Shown: positions 1 to 5,752 of the stretch, one piece after another | Numbering within the stretch: the stretch's first letter is position 1 | Layout of the letters: the number at the start of each line of letters is the position of its first letter | NCBI GenBank assembly: GCA_003693875.1 | Contig: RFLO01000024.1 | Coordinates: 1-5,843, forward strand | Direction: 5' to 3' | DNA: 5,843 nt | Source: Candidatus Pacearchaeota archaeon | Lineage (GTDB): Archaea; Nanobdellota; Nanobdellia; Pacearchaeales; GW2011-AR1 | Program-made: the position numbers and the translations under genes | The notes under the pieces: generated by a model | The model's input: the letters and a program-made list of their open reading frames with translations, nothing else | Told to the model about the DNA's origin: nothing | Databases searched by the model: none

Positions 1-3000
1 GTAATCTGCTGCACTGCATCCAGGCCAAATCCCTGAGGCTGAACAGGTCTGCTTTGAACCTGCACAGACTCCTTTTTGCAAAAGGCAGTTTCCTTTTTGA
101 CCTGGGGTGCACCATCTTTTTGGAAGAACTGTTATGTTTATTGTTGTGGAAGCCTTTGCTTTCCCATCTGAAACAGAAAAAGTGAACTGGTGTGTGCCTA
201 CATCAGAACTTTGCGGCCTCCAGAAAAACTCTCCATTAAGGGAACCCAAGGACAAAAACTTCACAAAAGAAGAGTAAGGAACCGTTACACCCGAACTGTA
301 ATTCATAAAGTAAACTAACCTGTCTCCATCGGGGTCGTTTGCCGTAACCTTGAATTTCAATACTTCTGATTCCATAACAACCTTATTTGAAATTGGAGCA
401 ATGGACGGGGGGTTGTTGCCCGAGGCTATAAATTCATATGCTCCAACATCTGGCTTTGAATCTCTTGGATTCCATTCAAGATCGTAACTTATGTTTGAAG
501 GCGACTTGTATCCCTTATCTCTTGCAACAGATGTGGGTGATAGGTGAAAATCTCCAGAATAACCAAAATCTACATCGCTATTGTTGTAAACCTCTCCTGT
601 TAAAGTCGCGACATCTATAAAAAAGTCTGTTGGAGACGGTTTTTTATGTCCTGGGTTTGTAAGAATAGATGTACTTGATATTTCCGAGAGGCTTGGACTT
701 CCCTGAACATAACTATCATAAATGTTATATCCTCCATAGCTTCCTGCCATATATGTTTTCTCTCCTTCGGCCCGTCCAGGCCCAATTATATTGTTTCTAA
801 TAACAAAATTTTTAACAGTAGAACATCCCTTTATTTCAAATGTACTTGCGGTGCCCCAAAAAGTATTGTGTTCAACTAAAATATTTGTTCTGATGGTATT
901 CCCTTTTCCCTGACAAAACCTTACATACCAAAGATTTATCTGATTGCTTTCAAAAAGGTTGTTTACGAAAGCCAGGTCCTTTTTACTCTTGTTTCTAGAA
1001 GTAGAATCATCCTCTATAAGTATCGCCTGGGCAAGATCGTGTCCCTCATTATTTCTAAAAACAAGATCTTCTGTGATGAACCAGGTCTGAACCAGGTCTG
1101 AATGCTGTCCAGAACCTATCGCACGATTAGCAAGGCTGTTTTCCTTAAAACCAAGAACATAATTAGCAGAGCCATTTACAAAATGGTGCGCTTCATAACT
1201 TGTAACAAGTGAATGAATCACAAGATGTCCCGACTCGTCCATTGCAATAGCATTACTCCTAAAAGTTGGATTAGAATTCAAAAGGCTTGCAATTTCTGAG
1301 GCTTTAGCCCTTGAAGGATCGGGCGAGTTTTTTGATATGTCCGGAAAAGTAATCTTTATGTATCTGCTAATATTGTCATGCTGACCGCGAACCCACTTAT
1401 TACCAAAAGTGTAATATGTAAGTGTTTTATTTACCGAAAGATTAAATGGCTCTTTGTTTTGAGACATTATTTTTGAAAGCTTTGAATGGGGGTAATCTAA
1501 CCTATTCCCTGTAATGAGCATTCTTTTACCCATTGTCTGAAAAAAATCCTGTGTTATTTCGTAGAGAGTGTTATTCCTGACAATTGCGTTTGCAGAACGA
1601 ATAGCCTCATACGTTGCTACATTGTCACCATAATTAAAAAAATCATTTATATCGTGCGCTACATTGTCTTCCAACGTTACCCATTTTGAACCATCAAACA
1701 TAAAGCCAGTACCATAAAAAACAGAAGAGTCCCTTGGCCCATAGATATAATTTCCTTTTATCCAGATATCCCGGTTGCCATAATCCCTAAAAATTGGATA
1801 GTTTTTATATCCTGTCAGATGACTTAGATTAAATTCAAGCCCCTCTATCTTGATAAACGATGTAAGAAAGACACCGTCAGCTTTTCCTGCCCTAACCCCC
1901 CTTACAACCGGCTTTTTTCCCGGCCATTTTGTGATGGTTATGTATTTGTCGTGTTTTGTAAAATTTTGGCTGTTGAGAATGTAGTCTCCGTCACCAAGGA
2001 ATATTGTATCCCCTCCCCTTGACATGCTTGCCGCTTTGTTGAATGTCTTGAAAGGGGCTGCTTTTGTTCCGGGGTTTGCATCACTTCCAATGACTTGGTC
2101 GACATACCACGAGTTGAATTGGGGATTTTGGTAAACCCAGATTGTCAGGTCGTCGAGCTTGTCTGGAATTCCATTTTTTGGATAAACTGTTGCGCTTATG
2201 TTGTGCTTTGCCTGATCCGTTAATTTTGTTGTGTCAAGAACAAAGACATATTCATATTCTCCGGTTTCGGGGTTTTTTGTTTCACTGGTAACAGATGTGA
2301 CGGGTCCGTTGTCAACTGAAAAGTCAACTTTTTGTATGCCTGAGCTGTGGTATGCTACAACTCCAACATAACGAGTTCCTGAAACAATTTGAGAATCAAC
2401 AAACGCCCATGTTGCAATAGCAGAGGTTTTTGCTTCCTGACAGATTTGTGACTCGTCAACATAACCATTACAATCGTTGTCAAGACCGTCGCATGACTTG
2501 TCCATCGTCCTTTCGTTTTCTAAAAAATTTGGAAGGCTTCTCATATCGTTTAAGGAGCAGCCGCTCCAAAGCCCGCCGATGCAAGACTCTGTTGCTTTTG
2601 AACAGACTCCCCTTTGAATTGGGCAAGACCTTGTACCTGTTCCGCTGCAAGTAATTCCTGCCGTCTGGATTCTAATGTTGTCAACAGACGAGGCTCCACT
2701 CTTGTTTCCCCCAACAAAACCTATTTTTCCAGAATTCCACAAAGGATTTGGGTCTATGAATTCTTTTGTGTATGCCTTTGCAAATTTTCCCCCCTTAAAC
2801 ATTGTCGAGTTCTCAACACCCTTGTAAATTACAAAGTGAAGTCCCGCGGAGTCTTTAAAGGTTGAAATATTGTAACTTATTGGAATGCCTGGAGCATGAA
2901 CTGGCGAAAGCGCAATATCATTCCCAATAGTTGTTGCAACACCATTAGAAACTTTTACAAGCGAGCCCTTCAGACAGCTTCCAGGACAAGCCATACGGCC

Positions 3001-3474
3001 TACGGCATCTCCGACAAGGAAAAAATAGTAGTTGCTTTGGTCCTGATAGAATAGGTAAGTTCCAAGAGGATTTGACCACGGAGTTACAATATCAAAAGAT
3101 ATATTTGGCATAAAATATGGCTCTTTTGAGATTAACTTGTTTGTCTGATAGTTCTTATAATAATCAAGGACTGCTTCTTTTCCGCGTTCGTTTTTAACAA
3201 TGTAGGCTCCTCTTGAATTTCCCGTCGTGAAATTATCAAATGCAATGTCATTGAACTTGTAATGGCTTTGAAAATCCGTTCCGCTTCTAGATTCAAAGTC
3301 TTCAAAAAACACCTGCATAGTTCCAGCACTGGGACCAAGCGAGCCCCCCTGAAAAAAAATGCTTTTTATCGGATGAAAAACAGAATATCCGGTCAGCTGA
3401 ACCGAGAAAAAATTTGCCAAAAAAAGTATTAAAGCAATAACTAAAAAATATGAAACACTCCTCTTTAATTTCAT
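1..3474 (-). CDS. Very large secreted multidomain surface protein with beta-helix and MopE-type motif (partial, C-terminus beyond left edge)
   Basis: The frame is open for 1158 codons from ATG at 3474-3472 to the window edge with no stop. The start is well fixed because an in-frame TAA lies two codons upstream. Residues 1-7 are basic and 8-25 hydrophobic, followed by LTGYSVF, so the protein is exported and possibly membrane-anchored. Domains in order: about 50-272, concanavalin/LamG-like (opens FFEDFES, closes near GKIGFVGG and VDNIRIQ); 276-306, Cys-rich module; 328-341, MopE-type motif CDGLDNDCNGYVDE; about 350-452, Ig-like; 457-1015, right-handed beta-helix, opening with a DUF1565-like YVDQVIGSD...PFKTF...GDTIFLGDGDY stretch and closing with LSPTSVARDKG and DVGAYEF; 1020-1118, cadherin/Ig-like (NNPPS, NDPDGD, FFWRP, VSDGKA); 1122-1158, a second Cys-rich module. 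About 18 N-X-S/T sequons suggest glycosylation. Role (inference): binding, or possibly processing, of extracellular glycans or neighbouring cells. Export and domain order are fairly sure; enzymatic activity is not shown. Confidence 0.9.
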   Translation of the reverse strand, partial: MKLKRSVSYFLVIALILFLANFFSVQLTGYSVFHPIKSIFFQGGSLGPSAGTMQVFFEDFESRSGTDFQSHYKFNDIAFDNFTTGNSRGAYIVKNERGKEAVLDYYKNYQTNKLISKEPYFMPNISFDIVTPWSNPLGTYLFYQDQSNYYFFLVGDAVGRMACPGSCLKGSLVKVSNGVATTIGNDIALSPVHAPGIPISYNISTFKDSAGLHFVIYKGVENSTMFKGGKFAKAYTKEFIDPNPLWNSGKIGFVGGNKSGASSVDNIRIQTAGITCSGTGTRSCPIQRGVCSKATESCIGGLWSGCSLNDMRSLPNFLENERTMDKSCDGLDNDCNGYVDESQICQEAKTSAIATWAFVDSQIVSGTRYVGVVAYHSSGIQKVDFSVDNGPVTSVTSETKNPETGEYEYVFVLDTTKLTDQAKHNISATVYPKNGIPDKLDDLTIWVYQNPQFNSWYVDQVIGSDANPGTKAAPFKTFNKAASMSRGGDTIFLGDGDYILNSQNFTKHDKYITITKWPGKKPVVRGVRAGKADGVFLTSFIKIEGLEFNLSHLTGYKNYPIFRDYGNRDIWIKGNYIYGPRDSSVFYGTGFMFDGSKWVTLEDNVAHDINDFFNYGDNVATYEAIRSANAIVRNNTLYEITQDFFQTMGKRMLITGNRLDYPHSKLSKIMSQNKEPFNLSVNKTLTYYTFGNKWVRGQHDNISRYIKITFPDISKNSPDPSRAKASEIASLLNSNPTFRSNAIAMDESGHLVIHSLVTSYEAHHFVNGSANYVLGFKENSLANRAIGSGQHSDLVQTWFITEDLVFRNNEGHDLAQAILIEDDSTSRNKSKKDLAFVNNLFESNQINLWYVRFCQGKGNTIRTNILVEHNTFWGTASTFEIKGCSTVKNFVIRNNIIGPGRAEGEKTYMAGSYGGYNIYDSYVQGSPSLSEISSTSILTNPGHKKPSPTDFFIDVATLTGEVYNNSDVDFGYSGDFHLSPTSVARDKGYKSPSNISYDLEWNPRDSKPDVGAYEFIASGNNPPSIAPISNKVVMESEVLKFKVTANDPDGDRLVYFMNYSSGVTVPYSSFVKFLSLGSLNGEFFWRPQSSDVGTHQFTFSVSDGKAKASTTINITVLPKRWCTPGQKGNCLLQKGVCAGSKQTCSASGIWPGCSAADY

Positions 3475-3510
3475 GGTTTATTTAAGGGGGCTGAGTTTTT
3501 AAGGGTTTTT

Positions 3511-3520
3511 GTTTTATATG
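3511..3520 (-). promoter_or_regulatory. TATA box for the large surface protein gene
   Basis: Read on the minus strand the sequence is CATATAAAAC, centred about 42 bases before the ATG at 3474. Archaeal transcription usually starts about 25 bases after the TATA centre, which would leave a 5' leader of roughly 15 bases. No Shine-Dalgarno motif is seen before the ATG (the leader reads CTTAAATAAACC). The purine-rich GGGAG just upstream could serve as a BRE. The call rests on sequence and spacing only. Confidence 0.5.
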
Positions 3521-3537
3521 CTCCCATTTCCGACAAG

Positions 3538-3546
3538 TATAAAAAG
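3538..3546 (+). promoter_or_regulatory. TATA box for the 3578 gene
   Basis: TATAAAAAG lies about 36 bases before the ATG at 3578 and predicts transcription starting near 3567, with a leader of about 10 bases. No Shine-Dalgarno motif precedes the ATG (ACTAAGA). This box and the opposing one at 3511-3520 are about 25 bases apart, so the two divergent promoters nearly abut and TBP/TFB loading on one may affect the other. Confidence 0.5.
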
Positions 3547-3577
3547 GGGAACAACTTTCTAAATTCCCTGACTAAGA

Positions 3578-4024
3578 ATGGAAGATATTATAAAAGAAAA
3601 GATAAGCGCAGACCACCTACTGTATGTTAGCTTAAAATATACCAAAACTTGCGATGTTATTCTCAACCTAATATCTAGATGGAAGAGCCTTATTGAAACA
3701 GCTTTTGATTCACTATTAAGAGAAGGAGTTGAGCGCGGTTTTGTTCCCCATAAACCCATAAGCCCAAAACAAAGAATAGAGTTCATCAAAAAATACTATT
3801 CAAAATACCCTCAAATACAAGAAGTGATCCCCCTGTATATCTTCTTCAAAAGAATTCCGGACCTTGAAAAGTCAAGGGAAGGGGAATTCAGGAAGAATGT
3901 GAATTTAAAAGTTTACGAAAAGAACAAGGAAACAAACATTAATATGGAAAAGTTAGGAGAATATGCAGAGATAATAAATGAATTTGTTGCAGCCACAAAA
4001 GAAATTTTATACAACAAAAGATAA
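3578..4024 (+). CDS. Conserved-looking helical protein of unknown function, possibly HEPN-like
   Basis: This is a 148-residue, charged, Lys/Glu-rich soluble protein without signal peptide or membrane segment. The start is the first ATG after an in-frame TGA at 3569-3571. The N-terminal half (residues about 3-50; ADHLLYVSLKYTKTCDVILNL, then WKSLIETAFDSLL) reads as two amphipathic helices. The middle (61-92) has a Pro-containing linker and a helix with aromatic residues (FIKKYYSKYP). The C-terminal part (about 122-145) is another helix (EKLGEYAEIINEFVAATKEIL). The bundle with a conserved-looking 'DHLLYVSLKYTKT' start faintly resembles HEPN-type helical proteins, but the usual R-x4-6-H ribonuclease motif is not visible, so no nuclease is claimed. 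It precedes the MinD-like gene by 44 bases in the same direction; that gene has its own TATA box, so the two may be only partly co-transcribed. Confidence 0.85.
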   Translation: MEDIIKEKISADHLLYVSLKYTKTCDVILNLISRWKSLIETAFDSLLREGVERGFVPHKPISPKQRIEFIKKYYSKYPQIQEVIPLYIFFKRIPDLEKSREGEFRKNVNLKVYEKNKETNINMEKLGEYAEIINEFVAATKEILYNKR

Positions 4025-4036
4025 GAGGGGATAAAG

Positions 4037-4046
4037 ATTTATAAAG
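4037..4046 (+). promoter_or_regulatory. TATA box for the MinD-like gene (leaderless spacing)
   Basis: ATTTATAAAG is centred about 28 bases before the ATG at 4069. That places the expected transcription start at or within a few bases of the A of the start codon, so the mRNA should be leaderless. In agreement, no Shine-Dalgarno motif is found in TTCTGGTAATCTGGC before the ATG. The box lies in the 44-base gap after the preceding gene, which gives the ATPase a promoter of its own. Confidence 0.55.
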
Positions 4047-4068
4047 TTACATTTTCTGGTAATCTGGC

Positions 4069-4824
4069 ATGGGACGCGTTATCGTCATCAACTCAGGGAA
4101 GGGCGGAGTTGGAAAAACAACAACTGCAATAAACCTTGGAGCTTCGCTTAATCTGCTTGGAAAAGAAGTAGTAGTTGTTGATACGAACCTCAATACCCCA
4201 AATATCGGACTACAGCTCGGAGCCCCCATAGTCCCAGTAACCCTCAACCATGTCCTGAAAGGAAAGGCAAGTATAGAAGAAGCAATTTACGAACACTCCT
4301 CTGGAACCAAGATTGTTCCCTCTTCTCTTTCAATAAAAGAAATTACAAAATTCAATACACGAAAAATACCTTCAGTAGTTAGACAACTCAGCCAAACAAA
4401 TGATTTTGTTATTCTGGATTCCGCAGCTGGATTCGGAGAAGAAGTTATTGCAGTCATAAAAGCAGCTGACGAAATAATTGTAGTTACAAACCCTGAAATG
4501 CCGGCAGTAACTGATGCATTAAAAGCCGTAAAAGTGGCGCGAGAGATGGGAAAAGAAGTCAATGGTGCAATCGTTACAAGATTCAAAGATGCAAAATACG
4601 AAATGCCCCTTTCCTCTATAAAATCAATGCTTGAGACCCCAATTATCGGAGTAATCCCAGAAGACAAAGCGGTAAAAGAAGCTTTAAATAGGCGCGACGC
4701 AGTTGTCCATACCCATCCTCGAAGCAAAGTTGCAAGAAAATACAAAGAAATTGCACGAAAAGTTGCCGGTGAAGTCGTCGAAACCCGCGTAAGCTTAATT
4801 AGAAGGATTTTTGGAATTGGGTAG
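4069..4824 (+). CDS. minD: MinD/ParA-family P-loop ATPase, archaeal MinD type
   Basis: The 251-residue length is typical for MinD. The deviant Walker A motif KGGVGKTT spans residues 11-18, with signature Lys11 and P-loop Lys16. Switch I follows as VVDTNLNTPNIGLQLG (36-51), with Asp38 kept but Asn40 where bacterial MinD has its second Asp. Walker B/switch II is FVILDSAAG (113-121), with Asp117. The last 12 residues (RVSLIRRIFGIG) form a short amphipathic basic/hydrophobic tail like the membrane-targeting helix of MinD. Family members dimerise on ATP, bind membrane through this tail and position partner proteins; archaeal forms are not tied to a MinC/MinE system, and none is seen here. The start is the first ATG after an in-frame TAA at 4060-4062. 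The family is clear, but the partner is unknown. A generic ParA/Mrp-like ATPase is less likely given the C-terminal tail. Confidence 0.93.
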   Translation: MGRVIVINSGKGGVGKTTTAINLGASLNLLGKEVVVVDTNLNTPNIGLQLGAPIVPVTLNHVLKGKASIEEAIYEHSSGTKIVPSSLSIKEITKFNTRKIPSVVRQLSQTNDFVILDSAAGFGEEVIAVIKAADEIIVVTNPEMPAVTDALKAVKVAREMGKEVNGAIVTRFKDAKYEMPLSSIKSMLETPIIGVIPEDKAVKEALNRRDAVVHTHPRSKVARKYKEIARKVAGEVVETRVSLIRRIFGIG

Positions 4825-4869
4825 ATAACTTAATTTGATAGCGCATCGCAGCGAAGTATTTACTCAAAG

Positions 4870-4881
4870 ATTATCTTTTTT
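4870..4881 (+). terminator. Possible T-run terminator after the MinD-like gene
   Basis: A run of six T residues (4876-4881) inside a T-rich stretch lies about 50 bases after the MinD-like stop codon. Archaeal RNA polymerase can terminate at oligo-T without a hairpin. The run is short and the region is AT-rich, so this is a weak call. Confidence 0.3.
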
Positions 4882-4963
4882 GCTTGGCAGTTTCTTAACA
4901 TTTGAAAATATTAGTAATCCATTTAAGTAAGTCTAATAGCATCCTCAACCAAAAGGATGGTCA

Positions 4964-5119
4964 ATGAAACGCTCAAATGGCATTTGTTTTGGGATTATAT
5001 CTATTAATGAGATACCTGTCTTTATTTTCATTTCCAATATCGACTTTATGAAGAGACATGACCCTGCTTTCTTTTTCCAGTTATCCCCTCGGTTCCAAGT
5101 ATCTTACAGATTTATTTGA
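4964..5119 (+). CDS. Weak candidate small ORF, 51 residues
   Basis: ATG to TGA, 51 codons. It is preceded by AAAGGATGG (4952-4960), which gives a partial Shine-Dalgarno (AAAGGA) six bases before the ATG, and by TTTAAGTA at 4922-4929 at a plausible TATA distance. A hairpin with T-tracts begins 30 bases after the stop. The product would be short and rich in Phe and Ile (GICFGIISINEIPVFIFISN in residues 6-25), possibly one membrane-associating helix. Against it: composition is poorer in Lys and Glu than the neighbours, an ORF this long arises by chance in AT-rich DNA, and the opposite strand is also open over most of it. I do not recognise the sequence. Confidence 0.2.
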   Translation: MKRSNGICFGIISINEIPVFIFISNIDFMKRHDPAFFFQLSPRFQVSYRFI

Positions 5120-5148
5120 TAAGAGAAGTTACCTATTACCAAACCAAA

Positions 5149-5195
5149 GGTTTCTTTCTAATGGATTAGAATAGAAACCCGATAATTTTATTTTT
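5149..5195 (+). terminator. Hairpin with one bulge followed by T-tracts, intrinsic-terminator-like
   Basis: GGTTTCT-TTCTAAT (5149-5162) pairs with ATTAGAA-T-AGAAACC (5165-5179): 14 base pairs interrupted by a single unpaired T at 5172, with only GG between the arms (the end pair must open to form a loop of about four bases). It is followed by T4 (5186-5189) and T5 (5191-5195). It would stop transcripts coming from the left before the next promoter at 5236. AAACC at 5141-5145 can also pair with the GGTTT of the left arm (5149-5153), a weaker competing hairpin. The structure is seen directly; the terminator role is inferred. Confidence 0.5.
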
Positions 5196-5235
5196 CATCT
5201 CACCAACAATAAGCTAACAGAACCACTTGCGAAAA

Positions 5236-5245
5236 CTTTAAAAAC
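5236..5245 (+). promoter_or_regulatory. TATA box for the membrane protein operon
   Basis: CTTTAAAAAC has its TATA centre near 5240 and predicts a transcription start near 5265. That is downstream of the ATG at 5252 and about 11 bases before the ATG at 5276. The geometry favours 5276 as the true start and leaves a minimal leader that just includes the ribosome binding site at 5267-5273. Confidence 0.45.
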
Positions 5246-5266
5246 AAGATAATGCTAATTATTAAA

Positions 5267-5273
5267 GAGGTGA
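5267..5273 (+). promoter_or_regulatory. Shine-Dalgarno that decides the 5276 start
   Basis: GAGGTGA matches the archaeal anti-Shine-Dalgarno. GAGG ends five bases before the ATG at 5276. The alternative ATG at 5252 lies before this motif and has no Shine-Dalgarno of its own. The GTG at 5279 is a third possibility with similar spacing. Confidence 0.6.
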
Positions 5274-5275
5274 AG

Positions 5276-5752
5276 ATGGTGAGCCCATTAGTTGGACTTC
5301 ATGCTTTTCTTGGGGAAATTGGGATAGTTCTTTTTATATGGGTTTTTGTTGAAATGCTAAGCCCCAATAAAGAGCGAGCTATAAGAGCAAAAAAAGTTGC
5401 CTGCTGGGGTCTTTTGATGTTCGTTCTGTCCTGGATTGTTGGGGGGATTTACTATGTAAATACTTATGGTCCCGATATAAAACCAAAAATAAAAGCCGGA
5501 CCGCAAAAGTGGGCTCACGGAATTTTTATGGAGACTAAGGAGCATATTTTCTTATTCCTGCCTTTCCTCGCTTTCGTTACTTTTTTTATGCTAAACAATT
5601 TTGAAAAAGACCTCTCAAAAGGAAAAAGAGAAGATGTAAGAAAAGGCGTCCTTCTTTTAAGCGGACTAATTGTTGCTCTTGGATTTTTAATCGCACTTAT
5701 GGGCTATCTCATCTCAAGCGGATTTAGAACAGCCCTGGAGGTTATGGGATGA
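5276..5752 (+). CDS. Four-helix integral membrane protein of unknown function with intramembrane-edge histidines
   Basis: From ATG 5276 the product has 158 residues; a longer form from ATG 5252 would have 166. I prefer 5276 because of the TATA box and Shine-Dalgarno placement. Four hydrophobic segments are seen at about 6-28 (LVGLHAFLGEIGIVLFIWVF), 41-60 (VACWGLLMFVLSWIVGGIYY), 89-106 (EHIFLFLPFLAFVTFFML) and 124-146 (GVLLLSGLIVALGFLIALMG). A loop of about 28 residues (61-88) separates helices 2 and 3 and holds NTYGPDIKPKIKAGPQKW. His9 in helix 1 and His81 and His90 flanking the start of helix 3 sit near the membrane plane and could bind a haem or metal, but no known cytochrome motif is visible. 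It overlaps the next gene by four bases (ATGA), so the two are translationally coupled and probably act together. I recall similar proteins in DPANN genomes but know no function. Confidence 0.85.
   Translation: MVSPLVGLHAFLGEIGIVLFIWVFVEMLSPNKERAIRAKKVACWGLLMFVLSWIVGGIYYVNTYGPDIKPKIKAGPQKWAHGIFMETKEHIFLFLPFLAFVTFFMLNNFEKDLSKGKREDVRKGVLLLSGLIVALGFLIALMGYLISSGFRTALEVMG
5737..5742 (+). promoter_or_regulatory. Strong Shine-Dalgarno for the downstream coupled gene
   Basis: GGAGGT lies inside the end of the upstream coding region, six bases before the ATG at 5749. It is the best ribosome binding site in the window. It fixes the start of the last gene and supports coupled translation of the pair. 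Confidence 0.7.

Larger units (their letters stand above)
4825..5235. other. Intergenic region of about 410 bases without a confident gene
   Basis: No ORF over 60 codons is present on either strand. What I can see, left to right: a short GC-richer patch with imperfect symmetry (AGCGCATCGCAGCG, 4841-4854); a T-run at 4876-4881; a weak TATA-like TTTAAGTA at 4922-4929; a 51-codon plus-strand ORF at 4964-5119; an overlapping minus-strand open stretch (stop-to-stop about 4945-5103) that lacks a good start; and a strong bulged hairpin with T-tracts at 5149-5195. I could not fit a tRNA or box C/D RNA. The gap is long for a genome whose other gaps here are 44 and 103 bases, so it may hold a small RNA, a small gene or a decayed gene. 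Confidence 0.5.

Noticed and set aside
438..2865. Plus-strand ORFs of 60-83 codons at 438-620, 2430-2654 and 2614-2865
   Set aside because: They lie antisense to the long, domain-bearing minus-strand gene and have no domain, RBS or promoter of their own.
3132..3338. Minus-strand 68-codon ORF
   Set aside because: It is out of frame within the large surface protein gene, whose frame encodes the recognisable concanavalin-like domain here.
3559..3789. Minus-strand 76-codon ORF overlapping the helical protein gene
   Set aside because: It is a shadow of the plus-strand gene, which has a TATA box, a clear start and typical Lys/Glu-rich composition.
4047..4745. Minus-strand ORFs of 66 and 152 codons opposite the MinD-like gene
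   Set aside because: They are antisense to an unmistakable P-loop ATPase; open antisense frames are common opposite such genes, and these have no motif.
4945..5103. Minus-strand open stretch in the intergenic region with protein-like composition
   Set aside because: Its first ATG leaves only 28 codons, there is no RBS, and it is closed by stops on both sides. It is kept only as a note that the region could be a decayed gene.
5088..5106. CGGTTCCAAGTATC resembling a tRNA T-arm
   Set aside because: The T-loop consensus is broken and no acceptor or anticodon stems could be fitted around it.
5252..5275. ATG at 5252 as the start of the four-helix membrane protein
   Set aside because: It lies only about 12 bases after the TATA centre and before the Shine-Dalgarno at 5267-5273; the ATG at 5276 fits both signals better.
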